Assembly (NCBI GenBank): GCA_030613165.1
Contig: JAUWMN010000004.1
Coordinates: 1-17,231 of the forward strand
DNA: 17,231 bases
Origin: Desulfobacterales bacterium
Lineage (GTDB): Bacteria; Desulfobacterota; Desulfobacteria; Desulfobacterales; C00003106
Direction of reading: 5' to 3'
The notes beneath the pieces were generated by a model that made no database searches, was not told the DNA's origin, and saw only the letters and a list, made by a program, of their open reading frames with translations. The translations under genes were made by a program, and so were the position numbers. Shown piece after piece: positions 14,915-17,231 of the stretch. Position 1 is the stretch's first letter, and every line of letters begins with the position of its first letter.

Positions 14915-15334
14915 GTGGTAGGTATTGTTATAGCGACACATGGTCGTTTAGGGGTAGCCTTGATCGAGGCTGTAGAATTTATATTGGAAGGCCCTTTTAA
15001 GTATCTCGATTTTGTATCAATCGATTTAAAAGAAGACGCCGAAGGTTTGAGGAAAAAGATCGCTCGGGGAATCAAAAAGGTAAATAATGGAGAAGGCGTT
15101 TTAATTCTAACGGATATGTTTGGCGGGACTCCGTCCAACCTGAGCCTTTCATTTTTGGAAGAAGGAAAAATTGAGGTTATAACAGGTGTTAATCTGCCGA
15201 TTTTAATTCGTTCGCTTAATAAGAGAGAAGGAAAAACCTTGCAAGAGCTTTCTCAAGAGGTATACAATTACGGTCAGAAGAGTATCTCGCTTGCCAGCAG
15301 TATTTTAAAAGGGAATAAAAGGGCGGGTAATTAG
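14915..15334 (+). CDS. PTS EIIA component, mannose family
   Basis: Mannose-class EIIA phosphocarrier domain of 139 residues. The N-terminus has active-site His9 in VIATHGRLG, and the family signature LTDMFGGTPSNLSLSF follows at about 65-82. No membrane components (IIC/IID) are near, so a regulatory rather than sugar-transport role in an incomplete PTS is likely, as in many delta-type proteobacteria. The start is GTG 14915 with AGGAGG at 14904-14909, 5 nt upstream. This binding site begins inside the right target duplication of MITE copy 2. The ending before gap leaves 48 nt with no visible terminator. Confidence 0.92.
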   Translation: MVGIVIATHGRLGVALIEAVEFILEGPFKYLDFVSIDLKEDAEGLRKKIARGIKKVNNGEGVLILTDMFGGTPSNLSLSFLEEGKIEVITGVNLPILIRSLNKREGKTLQELSQEVYNYGQKSISLASSILKGNKRAGN

Positions 15335-16390
<1,056 letters not shown>

Positions 16391-16421
16391 TAAGTTGATA
16401 GTATGGGAAAATACTGTTTTT

Positions 16422-16562
16422 GGACACAGATAAACGCAGATTTTCAGGATATTGAATATAAGGTTGCGAGTTACGAGTTGCGGGTTACGAAGGATGATGA
16501 TTAACCTGGGTAATACATTCAATAAGTTTCTGCGGTAATCAGCGAAAATCTGTGTCCCAATT
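16422..16562. repeat. Inverted-repeat element with nested heptamers in the gap-tpiA gap
   Basis: The outer words mirror each other: TTGGACACAGAT at 16422-16433 against the complement of ATCTGTGTCCCAA at 16549-16561, with GCAGATTTTC and GAAAATCT close inside each end. Between them sits a CGRGTTR heptamer block (16467-16487: CGAGTTA, CGAGTTG, CGGGTTA), the same word as at 13234. There is no coding potential. Nested repeats suggest successive insertions. Confidence 0.6.
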
Positions 16563-16578
16563 TAACAAGGAGCAGACT

Positions 16579-17231
16579 ATGGGAGACCGAAGACCTTGTA
16601 TTGCTGGAAATTGGAAGATGTATAAAACCGGCGAAGAGGCATTGGAACTGATAGGTGAATTAAAAGACCTCATCGCGGGTGTGGATGATGTGGACGTGGT
16701 TGTCGCGCCTCCTTTCACCGCTTTGAGTGTGGTAGCCGACCGGATCCAGGGGAGCAATATTCAATTAGCCGCGCAAAATCTTCATTGGGAGTCTGAAGGG
16801 GCATATACAGGAGAGATCTCGCCGATTATGCTGGCAAGTACTGGTTGCTCGCATGCCATTGTCGGCCATTCTGAGCGACGACAGTATTTTGGCGAGACCG
16901 ACTCTGCTGTGAACCGCAAAATCAAAGCGGCGTTGGTCCACAACCTGGTTCCTATTTTTTGTATAGGAGAGTCATTAGAAGAGCGGGAAGCGGAAAAAAC
17001 ATTTTCAGTGCTTGACAAACAGGTATCAGAGGGGTTAGAGAGTATTGCCGATGATGATATTGGAAAGATCATCATCGCATATGAGCCGGTGTGGGCCATT
17101 GGTACCGGGAAGACAGCTTCCAATGAACAGGCTCAAGAGGTTCACCATTTTATAAGAAAACGCGTGTCCGATCTTTACAGGAAAGAGATTGCAAATATCG
17201 TAAGGATATTGTATGGTGGCAGCGTTAAACC
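16579..17231 (+). CDS. tpiA: Triosephosphate isomerase, 5' part (runs off the window)
   Basis: Interconverts dihydroxyacetone phosphate and glyceraldehyde 3-phosphate. About 217 codons are present of a usual 250. The TIM-barrel motifs are in order: AGNWKMYK with the catalytic Lys near the N-terminus, AAQNLHW, GAYTGEIS, the catalytic His in IVGHSERRQYFGE, the catalytic Glu in IIIAYEPVWAIGTGKTA, and YGGSVKP at the edge. The frame is open to the last base. The start is ATG 16579, with AAGGAG (16567-16572) 6 nt upstream. It follows gap at 188 nt, separated by repeat sequence, so it may have its own promoter or be co-transcribed. Confidence 0.97.
   Translation, partial: MGDRRPCIAGNWKMYKTGEEALELIGELKDLIAGVDDVDVVVAPPFTALSVVADRIQGSNIQLAAQNLHWESEGAYTGEISPIMLASTGCSHAIVGHSERRQYFGETDSAVNRKIKAALVHNLVPIFCIGESLEEREAEKTFSVLDKQVSEGLESIADDDIGKIIIAYEPVWAIGTGKTASNEQAQEVHHFIRKRVSDLYRKEIANIVRILYGGSVK

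Overview
The window looks like a chromosomal segment of an anaerobic delta-type proteobacterium (Desulfobacterota). This rests on gene order and gene content, not on a marker gene. The pointers are an Lpt/Kdo block running into rpoN-hpf-ptsN-rapZ and a mannose-type EIIA, a DUF39 homocysteine-forming protein typical of sulfate reducers and methanogens, and a PilS-like kinase. The base composition looks moderate in GC. There are no tRNA, rRNA, CRISPR array or transposase genes in the window.

Left part (1-5640, minus strand). Reading in the direction of transcription: a membrane-anchored M23 peptidase, a DUF39 aspartate-semialdehyde sulfurtransferase and a LarE-type PP-loop sulfur transferase, all tightly packed. 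After a REPIN/MITE-like element comes a PilS-like sensor histidine kinase, whose reading frame is broken by one in-frame TAA between its N-terminal membrane helices and the rest. The far left edge is all short-period repeats.

Middle (5641-11039, plus strand). After a divergent intergenic region carrying a 38-nt perfect palindrome come pyrG, kdsA, kdsC, lptC, lptA and lptB: CTP supply, Kdo synthesis for LPS, and the LPS export bridge and ATPase. CTP is the co-substrate for activating Kdo, so the block is functionally coherent.

Right part (11042-17231, plus strand). rpoN (sigma-54), a long-form ribosome hibernation factor, ptsN, rapZ and a mannose-family EIIA form the usual regulatory PTS block. 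Then come gap and the start of tpiA, which runs off the window; pgk is not between them. rapZ has no ATG, GTG or TTG at its natural start. An ATA follows a strong Shine-Dalgarno there, so a standard gene caller would cut off the P-loop.

The most unusual property is the intergenic DNA. Almost every gene junction holds a different repeat. There are heptanucleotide or octanucleotide tandem words of several unrelated sequences, inverted-repeat elements, and two copies of a MITE with 5-bp target duplications. Both MITEs sit between a stop codon and a Shine-Dalgarno of the same operon, and each has a different central palindrome. Several stop codons and some start codons lie inside these repeats.
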